A stretch of DNA of 64,000 nucleotides, taken from assembly GCA_038127535.1 (NCBI GenBank), contig JAYPHU010000008.1, positions 46,738 through 110,737 on the forward strand, given 5' to 3'. The notes beneath the pieces are model-generated. The model made no database searches, was not told the origin of the DNA, and was given only the letters and a program-made list of their open reading frames with translations. Positions 1 to 10,000 of the stretch are shown here, piece by piece (position 1 is the first letter of the stretch; each line of letters opens with the position of its first letter). The position numbers and the translations under genes were made by a program. The DNA comes from JAYPHU01 sp038127535. Lineage in GTDB: Bacteria; Pseudomonadota; Alphaproteobacteria; Rhodospirillales; UBA2165.

Positions 1-25
1 GGCGCTCGATGACAGTCAACAGAAG

Positions 26-205
26 GGTGGATATTCACATCGAACCACCGGGTCACCTAAGGGCCTCCTGTTTGTTTTGCAGGCAGGAGGCCATCAAAGG
101 CTGAAGTACTGACGCCTTCGAAAATTCGCTCTTCCCTTCAGCCCAAACAATCTGAAAATTTGTAAGGGGCTATCCCCTTGAGACATCTCCGGTGACTTCA
201 CCGGA
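26..205. ncRNA. Candidate structured RNA or hairpin-rich intergenic element
   Basis: No gene is visible in the first 267 bases. Instead there is a run of inverted repeats: GGTGG/CCACC (26-30/45-49), GGCCTCCTG/CAGGAGGCC (62-70/84-92), GGCTGAAG/CTTCAGCC (99-106/136-143), AAGGGG-CTAT-CCCCTT (164-179) and TCCGGTG-ACTT-CACCGGA (188-205). Perfect arms with tetraloops in close succession suggest a folded transcript. I compared it by eye with tmRNA, RNase P RNA, 6S and 4.5S hallmarks and found none. Strand is undetermined because the stems work on both. It could instead be the tail of an element lying left of the window. Confidence 0.35.
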
Positions 206-221
206 AAGAGGCGAAATGCCA

Positions 222-254
222 CAAAAGAACCCCGCCAGAGGTCTGCCCCGGCGG
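222..254 (-). terminator. Probable terminator of the tlyA operon
   Basis: On the minus strand, 13 bases after the tlyA stop, an arm CCGCC (254-250) pairs with GGCGG (236-232), with an inner CAGA/TCTG pairing, and is followed by a short U-rich run (TTCTTTTG). The U tract is imperfect, so this is a moderate call. Confidence 0.4.
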
Positions 255-267
255 CGTTCGAGCACAA

Positions 268-1053
268 TTACTTCTCCTTTATCGCAGCGATAAGGAATTC
301 GACGTTGCCTTCAGGGCCCCTAACTGGGCTCTCTGTGACCCCGGCAACCACCCATCCGATTTGCGCCGACAGCCAAGATCGAATTCTGTCACGGACCTCT
401 TGGTGAAGCGCAGGATCACTGACCACACCTTTCTTGCCCACCTGAGCTTTGCCCACCTCAAATTGGGGCTTTATCAGTGCTATAAGTTTTGCACCGGCTT
501 TCGCCAAAGCCATTGGTGCAGGCAGGACTATTTCCAAGCCGATGAAGCTCGCATCACAACATAGGAAATCAACCGGCTCCGGAATTTGAGAGGCGTCCAG
601 ATATCGAGCGTTGGTTTTTTCCAAGACCACAACCTTGTCGTCCTGACGCAGCTTCCATGCCAGCTGCCCCTGTCCGACATCGACGGCATAGACTTTAGCG
701 GCCCCCTTGCTCAACAAGACATCCGTGAACCCGCCGGTGGAGGCGCCGATATCCAGACAAACAGCGCCGGAGACTTTGAAGCCGAAATGCTCCAATCCAT
801 GCGCCAGTTTTACGCCGCCACGTGACACCCAAGGATGATCTTGTCCCCGCACCTCAAGCTCAATATCGGCACGATACTGGGTACCGGCCTTCTCCAACTT
901 GCGTTCGCCGCTAAAGACCAGACCAGCCATAATTAAAGCCTGTGCTTTGGATCGGGTTTCAACGAGGCCGCGATCCACGAGCAATTGATCTAGTCGTGAT
1001 TTACCGGGAGGTGTTTCTTTGGGCAGGGATCTATTAGACTCACCTTCCGACAT
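268..1053 (-). CDS. tlyA: TlyA-family rRNA (cytidine-2'-O)-methyltransferase
   Basis: This 261-residue protein should 2'-O-methylate rRNA cytidines using SAM. An S4 RNA-binding domain occupies about residues 18-78 (SRLDQLLVDRGL, followed by a SKAQALIMAGLV helix). An FtsJ/RrmJ-like Rossmann methyltransferase follows, with the SAM motif LDIGASTGGFTD near residue 100 and catalytic-type lysines in the SRGGVKL and ALIKPQFEVGK segments. Length matches the family. It is the last gene of the xseB-ispA-dxs-tlyA operon, 26 bases after dxs. The family is annotated as hemolysin in some genomes, but the S4-FtsJ layout argues for rRNA modification. Confidence 0.93.
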   Translation of the reverse strand: MSEGESNRSLPKETPPGKSRLDQLLVDRGLVETRSKAQALIMAGLVFSGERKLEKAGTQYRADIELEVRGQDHPWVSRGGVKLAHGLEHFGFKVSGAVCLDIGASTGGFTDVLLSKGAAKVYAVDVGQGQLAWKLRQDDKVVVLEKTNARYLDASQIPEPVDFLCCDASFIGLEIVLPAPMALAKAGAKLIALIKPQFEVGKAQVGKKGVVSDPALHQEVRDRIRSWLSAQIGWVVAGVTESPVRGPEGNVEFLIAAIKEK

Positions 1054-1079
1054 CGCGTTGCCAGAACGTCATTATGCGC

Positions 1080-3014
1080 CTAAGCGCGCGCCGGCTGTGC
1101 GTTGTCGCTTTCGGCCACTTTCTCACCAAGCGCCGCCAGCGCTGTGGCAACAATATCCGGGCGGCGCAACCCGGCCAGGACATATTGGCTATCAGGTTTA
1201 TCCTGATCGATAAAGATGTCGGGTAGCGTCATTGCCCGGAACTTCAGCCCTTTGTCAAAAATACCCTTATTCGCGAGGAACTGCATCACGTGCGAGGCGA
1301 AACCGCCGACCGAGCCCTCCTCAATGGTGATGAGGACTTCATGCTCGCGCGCCAGACGCAGGATTAGGTCTTCATCCAACGGCTTTGCAAATCGCGCGTC
1401 TGCAAGGGTCGTCGACCAGCCCAGCGACGCGAGTTCATCGGCCGCAGCCAGACATTCCTGCATACGTCCGCCCAAATTCAGAATCGCAACGGACGTCCCG
1501 TCACGGACGATCCGTCCCTTGCCAATTTCCAGCGGAATGCCTTCTTCCGGCATATCAATGCCCACACCCTCGCCGCGCGGATAGCGAAAGGCGCAGGGCC
1601 GGTCATTGATCTGTGTTGCCGTAGCAACCATATGCTTCAACTCAGCCTCATCCGAGGCTGCCATAATCACAAAGTTCGGCAGGCAGCCCAAATAGGCGAT
1701 GTCGAAAGAGCCGGCATGTGTCGATCCATCAGCGCCGACCAACCCCGCGCGATCAATTGCAAATCGGACCGGCAAATTTTGAATAGCGACGTCGTGAACA
1801 ACCTGGTCGTAGGCACGCTGCAGGAATGTCGAATAAATGGTGGCAAACGGCTTGTAACCTTCTGTGGCGAGGCCTGCGGCAAAAGTCACCGCATGTTGTT
1901 CGGCGATCCCGACATCAAATGTCCGGTCTGGATATTCATCGCCAAACTTATCCAGGCCGGTGCCGGAGGGCATCGCGCCGGTGATCGCGACAACGCGTTC
2001 ATCCTTGGCTGCTTCCTGAATCAGGGCTTGGGCGAAAACCGATGTATATGACGGGGCATTGGCTTTAGGTTTGTCCTGCTTGCCGGTGATGACGTCAAAC
2101 TTGGACACGCCATGGTACTTGTCCGGAGAACTCTCCGCCGGCTCATATCCGTGTCCTTTTTCGGTCACAACATGAAGGAGAACCGGACAGGCTTCTTCCA
2201 TATCCCGCAAATTCTTAAGGACGGGCAGCAGGTGTTCAATATTATGACCGTCCACCGGGCCAATATAGAAAAATCCCAATTCCTCGAACAATGTCCCGCC
2301 GGTCAAGATACCGCGGGCATACTCTTCCGCTCGGCGCGCGGTTTCCTCCAAACGGCGCGGGAATTTTCCGGCCACTTCCTTGCCAAAATGCCGCAGCGAC
2401 CTATACGACTTGGAGGAAATAAGCCGCGAGAGATACGCACTCATGGCGCCCACGGGCGGCGCAATCGACATGTCATTGTCGTTCAGGATTACAATCAAGC
2501 GCGTATCCATGGAACCGGCATTGTTCATCGCCTCATAGGCCTGGCCGGCGCTCATGGCGCCATCGCCAATTACGGCAATAACATTGCGTTCTTCTTCTTT
2601 GTAGTCGCGGGCGACCGCCATTCCCAATCCGGCGGAAATCGAGGTCGAACTGTGCGCAGCGCCAAACGGGTCGTATTCACTTTCCGTCCGTTTGGTAAAC
2701 CCGGATAGACCACCGCCTTGGCGCAGGGTTCGGATGCGATCCCGGCGTCCGGTCAGAATTTTATGCGGATAAGCTTGGTGGCTCACATCCCAAATCAGCC
2801 GGTCATGCGGCGTATTAAAGACATGGTGAAGGGCAACGGTGAGTTCCACAACGCCCAAACTAGCGCCCAGATGGCCTCCGGTTATGGAGACAGCATCAAT
2901 GGTTTCCGCACGAACTTCGTCGGAGAGCTGTTTTAACTGTTCGGCCGTAAAATCTCGGATGTCTGCAGGATATTTGACGGTATCCAACAGGGGGGTATTA
3001 CTCTTCTCGGCCAC
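1080..3014 (-). CDS. dxs: 1-deoxy-D-xylulose-5-phosphate synthase
   Basis: Cytosolic thiamine-diphosphate enzyme that condenses pyruvate with glyceraldehyde 3-phosphate, the first step of the MEP isoprenoid pathway. The 644-residue length is typical. The ThDP motif GDGAMSAGQAYEAMNNAG lies near residue 150 and the DRAGLVGADGSTHAG segment of the pyrimidine-binding domain near residue 425. A GTG start follows an AGGGCAGGA sequence. It is preceded by ispA (34-base gap) and followed by tlyA, so precursor supply and prenyl chain synthesis are co-transcribed. The last 15 or so residues are a variable, non-catalytic tail. Confidence 0.97.
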   Translation of the reverse strand: MAEKSNTPLLDTVKYPADIRDFTAEQLKQLSDEVRAETIDAVSITGGHLGASLGVVELTVALHHVFNTPHDRLIWDVSHQAYPHKILTGRRDRIRTLRQGGGLSGFTKRTESEYDPFGAAHSSTSISAGLGMAVARDYKEEERNVIAVIGDGAMSAGQAYEAMNNAGSMDTRLIVILNDNDMSIAPPVGAMSAYLSRLISSKSYRSLRHFGKEVAGKFPRRLEETARRAEEYARGILTGGTLFEELGFFYIGPVDGHNIEHLLPVLKNLRDMEEACPVLLHVVTEKGHGYEPAESSPDKYHGVSKFDVITGKQDKPKANAPSYTSVFAQALIQEAAKDERVVAITGAMPSGTGLDKFGDEYPDRTFDVGIAEQHAVTFAAGLATEGYKPFATIYSTFLQRAYDQVVHDVAIQNLPVRFAIDRAGLVGADGSTHAGSFDIAYLGCLPNFVIMAASDEAELKHMVATATQINDRPCAFRYPRGEGVGIDMPEEGIPLEIGKGRIVRDGTSVAILNLGGRMQECLAAADELASLGWSTTLADARFAKPLDEDLILRLAREHEVLITIEEGSVGGFASHVMQFLANKGIFDKGLKFRAMTLPDIFIDQDKPDSQYVLAGLRRPDIVATALAALGEKVAESDNAQPARA

Positions 3015-3048
3015 GTCCTGCCCTTCCTACACTACTTAAGCATCTTTC

Positions 3049-3936
3049 TTATTTGCGCCGTTTTACCACAAAATCGGCCAAGTCCCTCAGAAATTTGCCT
3101 TTTTCTTCGAAAACCTCAAGATGTTTTATCGCTTGGTCTGCCAGGAACGCGGCTTGCTCCTTGGCCCGTTCGACGCCAAGCAAAGAGACAAAAGTCGCTT
3201 TCCCGGCATCAGCATCCTTGTTCGTCGCCTTTCCCATCTCTTCCGCGTCGCCTTCGACATCCAATAAATCGTCGACAATTTGGAATGAAAGCCCCAGGTC
3301 ATGGGCGTACGCGAGCAATAGATGGTGTTGATGTTCCGTTGCATTCCCCAGGATTGCACCTGCCTGGCAGGAATAAGCGATCAACGCGCCGGTTTTCATT
3401 CTTTGCAACCGGGTGATCTCGGGCACGTCAAACTCCCTGTCTTCGGCTACCAGATCCAGCATCTGTCCGCCGACCATCCCTTGTCCGCCTATTGCCTTGG
3501 CCATTTCCAAGGCCAACTGAGTCCGGATTTTAGCGTTAGTGTGGGTGGCTTCGCCGGCAACGACTTCAAAGGCTAAGGTCAAGAGGCCATCTCCAGCCAA
3601 GATGGCCGTAGCTTCATCGAATTTCTTGTGGCAAGTGGGCAGGCCGCGGCGCAAATCATCATCGTCCATAGCCGGCAAATCATCATGGATAAGGGAATAG
3701 GTGTGAACCATTTCGACTGCGGCCGCGACCCGTGTAGAGTTAGACCGCTCCACGCCAAACAAATCGGCACAAGATAAGACCAAGAACGGGCGGAGTCGTT
3801 TTCCACCCGCCAAGGCAGAATAGCGCATCGCCTCAAATACCCGCGCTTCCGGCCCTTCCCCTTTGGGAATCAGGCGGTCCAGCGCCGTTTCAGTTTCCTG
3901 TGCGGCGGCTTTAAGAGCTTCCTCAAAAGACTCCAA
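3049..3936 (-). CDS. ispA: Farnesyl/geranyl diphosphate synthase (short-chain polyprenyl synthase)
   Basis: This 295-residue enzyme condenses isopentenyl diphosphate with allylic diphosphates to form C15 prenyl diphosphate in the cytosol. Both Mg-binding aspartate motifs are present: the first in DDLPAMDDDDLRRG near residue 90 and the second in FQIVDDLLDVEGD near residue 215. The GGKRLRP motif sits near residue 45. Translation probably starts at TTG (3936), because AGGGGA stands 4 bases upstream. It starts 8 bases after the xseB stop and precedes dxs. The product length is inferred from the family, not from the sequence. Confidence 0.95.
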   Translation of the reverse strand: MESFEEALKAAAQETETALDRLIPKGEGPEARVFEAMRYSALAGGKRLRPFLVLSCADLFGVERSNSTRVAAAVEMVHTYSLIHDDLPAMDDDDLRRGLPTCHKKFDEATAILAGDGLLTLAFEVVAGEATHTNAKIRTQLALEMAKAIGGQGMVGGQMLDLVAEDREFDVPEITRLQRMKTGALIAYSCQAGAILGNATEHQHHLLLAYAHDLGLSFQIVDDLLDVEGDAEEMGKATNKDADAGKATFVSLLGVERAKEQAAFLADQAIKHLEVFEEKGKFLRDLADFVVKRRK

Positions 3937-3944
3937 TGAATCCC

Positions 3945-4196
3945 CTAGTCAATGTCCACCGGTTCTGCTTCGGCCTCACCATCGGGGCCGACACTAATTT
4001 TTTCTATGCGATCTCGCGCATCCTTGAGCTTGGCTTCACAATGCTTTTTGAGAAGCGTTCCACGTTCAAAAGACTGGATTGCATCGTCCAGCTTGTTCGA
4101 ACCCTGCTCAAGATTGCTGACAATCTCCTCCAGCTCTTCCAAAGCCTCTTCGAAGCTGAACTTTTTGATGTCAGCAGGAATAGATTTTTCCGCCAT
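3945..4196 (-). CDS. xseB: Exodeoxyribonuclease VII small subunit
   Basis: This 83-residue acidic helical protein is the small subunit of exonuclease VII, which degrades single-stranded DNA with XseA. The hallmark run FEEALEELEEIVSNLEQG at residues 15-32 and the following SFERGTLLKKHCEAKL helix are diagnostic. The catalytic subunit XseA is not encoded in this window. Placement directly before ispA and dxs is conserved in many proteobacteria and supports both the call and the operon. Confidence 0.95.
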   Translation of the reverse strand: MAEKSIPADIKKFSFEEALEELEEIVSNLEQGSNKLDDAIQSFERGTLLKKHCEAKLKDARDRIEKISVGPDGEAEAEPVDID

Positions 4197-4282
4197 TTGT
4201 CACCCCGTTTGGCGTGCTCAGAACTCATTTAAACTGGGGCGGAGTGTACGCCCCGGGGCAGGACCCGGCAAGGCAGAGGCAG

Positions 4283-5212
4283 CTACGCTGCTTCTACCAT
4301 TGTTGAGACGTGCGCCGCCACGCTATCCGCCAAGGCTTGAAGATCATAGCCACCCTCCAGCGTAGATATCGCTCGGCCCTCGCAACACTCGTCCGCCACC
4401 TCCAGCAGCTCTCTGGTGATCCAAGCAAAATCTTCGGTCTCGACGTTCAGCTGACAAAGCGGGTCACTGATATGGGCATCGAAACCAGCTGAAATTAGAA
4501 GAAGATCGGGCTCAAAAACGCGAAGCGCCGGCAGAATGATGTCGGTATAGGCATTCCGAAATTCAATCGAACCTGCGCCGGGCGCCAAGGGCACATTACA
4601 GATATTTCCCACCCCGGTTTCAGACGCCGCACCCGTGCCCGGATAAGCCGGAAACTGATGGCTAGAGCCATAAAATAGCGATGGGTCCTGCTCAAACATA
4701 TGCTGGGTTCCATTGCCGTGATGGACATCGAAATCAATCACGGCAACACGATCCAAGCCGTGTTTGATTTGCGCCTGTTTAGCGCCGATGGCTACGTTAT
4801 TGAACAAACAGAATCCCATCGCTCGATCATGCTCGGCATGATGGCCGGGCGGACGCAAGGCGCAAAATGCATTCGCCACGTCTCCTGAAACCACCAAGTC
4901 GACCGCCTGGCAAACACCGCCCGTGGATCGCAAGGCTGCCTCACCTGAAGCCGGAGATAAAAATGTGTCCGGGTCTAGTGCGCGATATCCTTCGTCCGGC
5001 ACCGCAGCAAGAAGCGTCTCGACATAACGTGATGAATGCATGCATTTGATAATGTCCGGCTCCACCGCATCGGCGCTCATACGGATGAGGCCACCAAAAG
5101 GCTCCGTCTCCAATCTTGCGTAGACAGATTTAAGGCGATCCGGCGACTCGGGATGGCCCGGGCCGGGTTCATGCTGGATACATATTGAATGACTGAAAAA
5201 CGCTGTGCTCAT
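4283..5212 (-). CDS. Histone deacetylase-family (class II-like) amidohydrolase
   Basis: This 309-residue arginase/deacetylase-fold protein should be a zinc hydrolase that removes acyl groups from amines such as acetyl-lysine or acetylpolyamines. Visible active-site features are the two adjacent catalytic histidines in RPPGHHAEHDRAMGFC, the zinc ligands in DFDVHHGNG, the second zinc Asp in SAGFDAH, and EGGYD near the C terminus. It is 86 bases upstream of xseB on the same strand and probably heads this operon; a small inverted repeat (GGGGCG/CGCCCC at 4236-4254) lies between them. The bacterial substrate cannot be told from sequence. Confidence 0.9.
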   Translation of the reverse strand: MSTAFFSHSICIQHEPGPGHPESPDRLKSVYARLETEPFGGLIRMSADAVEPDIIKCMHSSRYVETLLAAVPDEGYRALDPDTFLSPASGEAALRSTGGVCQAVDLVVSGDVANAFCALRPPGHHAEHDRAMGFCLFNNVAIGAKQAQIKHGLDRVAVIDFDVHHGNGTQHMFEQDPSLFYGSSHQFPAYPGTGAASETGVGNICNVPLAPGAGSIEFRNAYTDIILPALRVFEPDLLLISAGFDAHISDPLCQLNVETEDFAWITRELLEVADECCEGRAISTLEGGYDLQALADSVAAHVSTMVEAA

Positions 5213-5455
5213 ACGCTGATTTTACCCAAAATCTCAGACCAAGCCACAAGCGTGAATCGATTTTGAGAATGGTTGATCAAAATACGTTATAGCCGTAATC
5301 TCACACCCTTAATTCCGCTTGGAATTCCAATCAATTAGCCGTTATATGGCGATTGATTTTATATCGTCGCCCTTGTGACGGAGCATGCCACCACAAACGT
5401 TGGAATTATGAGGCATCGGAGTGCTGCTTTGGCGGCTAGAGGAGCGTCCACGCAG

Positions 5456-6994
5456 ATGATCAATTTGAAGAAGACTTGCATGATCGCGCTCCTGTTCGCG
5501 ACCATCATTCTCTCGGGCCTCTCTTTTATGAGCCCCAACCAAGCTTTGGCGCAAGGAGGTCCAAGTCCGGAAGCCCGCGCCATTATCCAAAGCCTCAGCG
5601 AAGAAGAGCGCCAGAAATTCTTCAGCATGAGCCGCGAGGACAAGCGGGCGTTCATCCAATCCAAGCTCAAGGAAAAAGGCGGAGACACCGCAAAATCGTC
5701 CAGCAGCAATCAGACCGGCGCGTCCAGCAACCGAGGCGGTGGCGGGAACTCAGGCCAATCGGGCAATCGGCGACGGCGCCCCCCGCCCCTCGTGGAGCTT
5801 ACGAGTGTCGTAAAAGAGCCACTAGTCCAGGTCTTCCCGATTACCGGCAGACTCGTTGCAAACCAGCGGAGTCAGGTCGCCACCAAAATCAAAGGCAGTG
5901 TCCAAAGGATCAACGTCCAAGTGGGTGATCGCGTTAAGACGGGCCAAATCATCGCCGAGCTCGACATTGACCGGTTGAAACTTGAGGCCGATCTAAAAGC
6001 CGCCGATGTGATCCAGGCCCGCGCCAAATGGAATTCGGCAAAAGCCACGCGGGACCTTCTCCAACAGGAACTGAAGCGCCTGGAGAAACTGAAGCGCTCC
6101 GCCGCCTTCAGTCAGGCGCGCTACGATGACAAACGCCAGGAAATTGTCCGCGCTGAAGCCACCGTGGAAGAAACAGCCGCTGCACTGAAACGCGCTAGAT
6201 CATCCCGCGATCTAGCGAGGATGGATGTTAAAGATGCGTCCGTCAGTGCCCCCTTCGACGGCGTTGTGATCTTGAAACATGTTTCGCCCGGCGCCTACCT
6301 TAATCCTGGCTCGTCCGTTGTCACTCTTTTGGACGATGGCAATGTAGAAATCGAAGCCGACATTCCGTCGAACCGACTCAGCGGTGTCGCCCCGGGCTCC
6401 GTCGTGAATGTTAGGATTGGTTCGAGTTCTATCGTACAAGCAGCGGTGCGAACAGTAATCCCGGACGAAAATCCGCTCTCACGAACCCGAGCGGTTCGGC
6501 TGATACCGGATACGTCTAAAATTAAATCTAAGCTCGTTGTCAATCAAAGCGTTGTCGTCGAAGTACCCGAAGGACAGGCCCGCGAGGTCGTGGCGGTGCA
6601 CAAGGACGCCATCGTTAATCGCCAGTCCGGCACGATCGTCTTCGTCTTTAACAACGGCCGCGTACGCCCCACGAACGTTCAAATCGGCGAAGCATTCGCC
6701 GGCAAGTTTGAAATTCTCTCCGGCCTGGAGCCTGGTCAACAGGTTGTCGTCACCGGAAATGAGTTGCTCCGCCCAGGTCAACCCGTTCGCATAAAAGGCG
6801 GTGGCGGACCTGGCGCCACAAAAGGCGGGAAAGGCCCGGCCGGCGCCTCCGGTTCCGAGATGACCGGGCAACAGCGGCGGGCAATTATCCAAAGCTTGAG
6901 CGACGAGGAACGTCAGAAATTCCGCGCCATGAGCCGGGAAGAGAAACAAGAGTTCTTTAAAAAACGTGCAAAAAATTCAGGTGGACCGGCTTAA
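5456..6994 (+). CDS. RND efflux periplasmic adaptor (membrane fusion protein) with duplicated terminal motif
   Basis: This is the HlyD/AcrA-type adaptor linking the inner-membrane RND pump to an outer-membrane channel. I place the start at 5456 because AGAGGAG stands about a dozen bases upstream and residues 1-33 form a signal peptide ending ALAQ; a GTG at 5375 would hide it. The biotinyl-lipoyl halves lie near residues 125-165 (VGDRVKTGQIIAELD) and 250-275 (VSAPFDGVVILKHVSPGAYL) around a coiled coil. An unusual motif AIIQSLSEEERQKF...MSRE occurs at about residues 42-62 and again at 476-496, the extreme C terminus. A Gly/Ser/Asn-rich linker follows the first copy. The permease gene starts 38 bases downstream. 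Confidence 0.9.
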   Translation: MINLKKTCMIALLFATIILSGLSFMSPNQALAQGGPSPEARAIIQSLSEEERQKFFSMSREDKRAFIQSKLKEKGGDTAKSSSSNQTGASSNRGGGGNSGQSGNRRRRPPPLVELTSVVKEPLVQVFPITGRLVANQRSQVATKIKGSVQRINVQVGDRVKTGQIIAELDIDRLKLEADLKAADVIQARAKWNSAKATRDLLQQELKRLEKLKRSAAFSQARYDDKRQEIVRAEATVEETAAALKRARSSRDLARMDVKDASVSAPFDGVVILKHVSPGAYLNPGSSVVTLLDDGNVEIEADIPSNRLSGVAPGSVVNVRIGSSSIVQAAVRTVIPDENPLSRTRAVRLIPDTSKIKSKLVVNQSVVVEVPEGQAREVVAVHKDAIVNRQSGTIVFVFNNGRVRPTNVQIGEAFAGKFEILSGLEPGQQVVVTGNELLRPGQPVRIKGGGGPGATKGGKGPAGASGSEMTGQQRRAIIQSLSDEERQKFRAMSREEKQEFFKKRAKNSGGPA

Positions 6995-7032
6995 ACGCCA
7001 TCCGCAGATTTTAAGCAACAGGAGTTGCGGAA

Positions 7033-10000
7033 ATGCCTCTCATTGAGCTAGCGATCAAACGCCCCGTCGCTGTTCTTTCCATCGTCCTGATGGTTGTTCT
7101 GATGGGATTTGTGGCTCTAAACATCATCCCCATCCAGTTAACCCCCGACCTCCGTAAACCTGTTGTGTCGCTTATTACGCCTTGGTCGGGCGCCTCCCCA
7201 ACCGAGGTTGAGCGCGAACTGACAAATCGCCAGGAAGAGGCCCTGACCGGCCTGGATGGGCTTGAGGAAATTTCCTCTTCCTCCCGCGACGGCAGCAATC
7301 GCATCAAGCTTGAATTTGCCATCGGCACCAATATGGATAAGGCCTTGATGTTGATCGGCAACGCCATCACCAACATCAACAATCTGCCGGACGAGGCGCA
7401 ACAACCTAGAATCAGAACGCGTGATTCTGAAGACAACCCCATCGCGTGGTTCGTCATCAATAAATTGCCCGACAACCCGCGAGATATCTCCACCTACGGC
7501 GCGTATTTGGAAGATTTCATCGGGGACCGGATGGAACGGATTCCCGGCATCGCCCTGTCGAACGTATACGGCGGCAACCGGCGTGAACTTCGCGTCACGG
7601 TGGACCCCCAAAAACTTGCGGAATATGGCTTGGCCGTTCCGGACATTATTCAGGTCCTGCGCGCCAACAATGCTTCCGTCTCGGCCGGCGTCGTGGAAGA
7701 AGGCAAGCGGCGTTACATCGTTCGTACGGACAACGAACTTGTGAATGTCGACCGCATAAAAAATCTGATCGTTCGAACCCAGTCAGACGCTGCAACCGGT
7801 CGCATCGCGCGTGTCCGGGTCGCTGATGTAGCGGACATTCGCTTCAACTTCAAAAGGCCCACGACCTATATCATGAGCGATGGTGAACAGGCTGTCGTGC
7901 TCAATGTCGTGCGCGACACCGGCGTGAATGTCATTGAAGTTATGAAACGCGTTCGCAAGATCGCCGGTGAGCTCAATGACGGTCCGTTAAAGCAGGCCGG
8001 CTTGACCATGCGTCAGGTTCACGATGACACCATCTATATCAATTCCGCGATCGGTCTAGTTCAGCAAAACATCCTCGTCGGCGGAAGTTTAGCGGCTCTG
8101 TTACTCTTGATTTTCCTACGGTCTATTCGAGCCACCGTGGTGATCTCATTGGCCATTCCGGTTTCGGTGATCGGCTCTTTTGTCGCGATGGCGGCATTGG
8201 GCCGTTCGATCAATGTCATCTCGCTGGCCGGCATCGCATTCGCTGTCGGCATGGTCGTCGATGCAGCGATCGTCGTCTTGGAAAATATCTTCCGTTTGCG
8301 ACAGCGGGGTGAGTCTACCTTCGATGCGGCCCTCAAAGGCGCAAAACAAGTTTGGGGCGCCGTGTTTGTCTCAGCGCTCACGACCGTGATGGTTTTCGTT
8401 CCTATTTTGGTGATGACACTCGAGGTCGGTCAGCTCTTCCGCGATATCGCCGTGGCGATTTCGGTAGCCGTCTTACTTTCGTTGATTGTGTCAATCACTG
8501 TGATCCCCGCGCTTGCCAACAAGCTTCTTGCCGGAGAAATTAGCAGCGCGGGGCAAGGTTTAAAGCTTCCCGGGATCGACCATTTTGCCCGGTTATTTAC
8601 GCGGGCTACTCTTGGCTACACCCGACGCGTTATCTCCAACAAGGCGCTCTCAATACTGATGATCGCCATCGTCTGCGGCGTTACCGGCTTCGGCACTTGG
8701 AAGTTCTTGCCCAAACTGGAATACCTCCCAGAGGGCAATCGCAATTTAATCATCGCCCGGCTTTCCACCCCTCCCGGCTACAACCTCGAAGCGATACGGG
8801 CCATCGCCGCAAATACTTTCGACCGCCTGCGACCGAACATGCAGGACCCTGAGGGAAAAAGACTAGGCAAGGATGACCCGGTTCAAATGAGCCGGTTTTG
8901 GTTCGTTATCCGACGTGGGTTTACGATTGCTGCGACCGCCGCGGTTGATCCCACTCGTACCCGGGAGCTGATCCCGCTGTTACGCAGTGCCATCTTCAGC
9001 AATCCGGGCACCCGGGGGTTCGTCTTCCAAACATCATTGTTTGGTCGAGGCTTCGGCGGAGGACGGAGCATCAATCTGGATATTTCAGGCCCCGACTTGA
9101 ATAGCATTCTCGAGGTGGCCGGTCGAGCAAACCAGATTGCCGCCCAGGCGTTCCCAAGAAGCGACGGCAACCAGATTCGGGTGATTCCGGGATTGCAAAA
9201 TGCCAATCCAGAGGTCCGCCTGATCCCGGACCCGCTGCGGCTTTCCGATAACGGGCTAACGGCAAAGGAATTGGGGGAAACCGTCGATGCTTTCAATGAT
9301 GGATTGAAAGTTGCCGAGGTCACCGTGGAAGGCGACCGGATCGACTTGACCCTGATGGGCCCCGAAGCGCAGATCAAAAGGACCGAGCAGATCAGCAACC
9401 TGCCGGTTGTTACACGTCGCGGCCAAATCCTACCGGCAAGTTCTTTGGCAAAAATCCAGGTGACCTCCAGCCCGAATGAGATCCGACATTTGGAGCGGCG
9501 GCGGACAGTGACATTGCAGATTCGTCCGTCAAATGCCGTGGCCTTGGAAACAGCGATGGATTCTGTCCAAACGGATATTATTCAAAAACTCAGTTCAGAA
9601 GGCTTGCCGCCGGGTATTGTTATGGGGATGGGCGGTACGGCCGATGCGTTGACACAGACTTTCGACAGCATGGTCGTAAACCTGGGCCTGGCCCTGGTCA
9701 TTGTTTATCTGGTTATGGCGATCCTGTTTGAGAGCTTCATCTTCCCGATGATCATCATGTTCTCGGTGCCGCTGGCGACCGCCGGCGGCGTTGCCGGACT
9801 AACAATCCTCAATCAATTCCGGTTCCAAGCGCTGGATATGCTGACGTTACTGGGATTCGTTATTTTGATCGGCATCGTCGTGAACAATGCGATCCTCCTG
9901 GTCCACCAAACGCTGATCCATGTACGCGAAGAAGGCATGGATATCTATGACGCTATCATGGAGGCGACGCATAACCGGATCAGACCAATTTTCATGTCAA

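Noticed and set aside
26..205. Identification of the left-edge hairpins as tmRNA or RNase P RNA
   Set aside because: No tag frame, no T-arm/acceptor pair, and no conserved RNase P core sequence were found.
2112..2708. 198-codon plus-strand frame opposite dxs
   Set aside because: Antisense to a conserved gene with intact motifs; no ribosome site.
4236..4254. GGGGCG/CGCCCC hairpin between the deacetylase and xseB as a terminator
   Set aside because: No U-tract follows on the minus strand, and the genes probably share a transcript; at most an attenuator.
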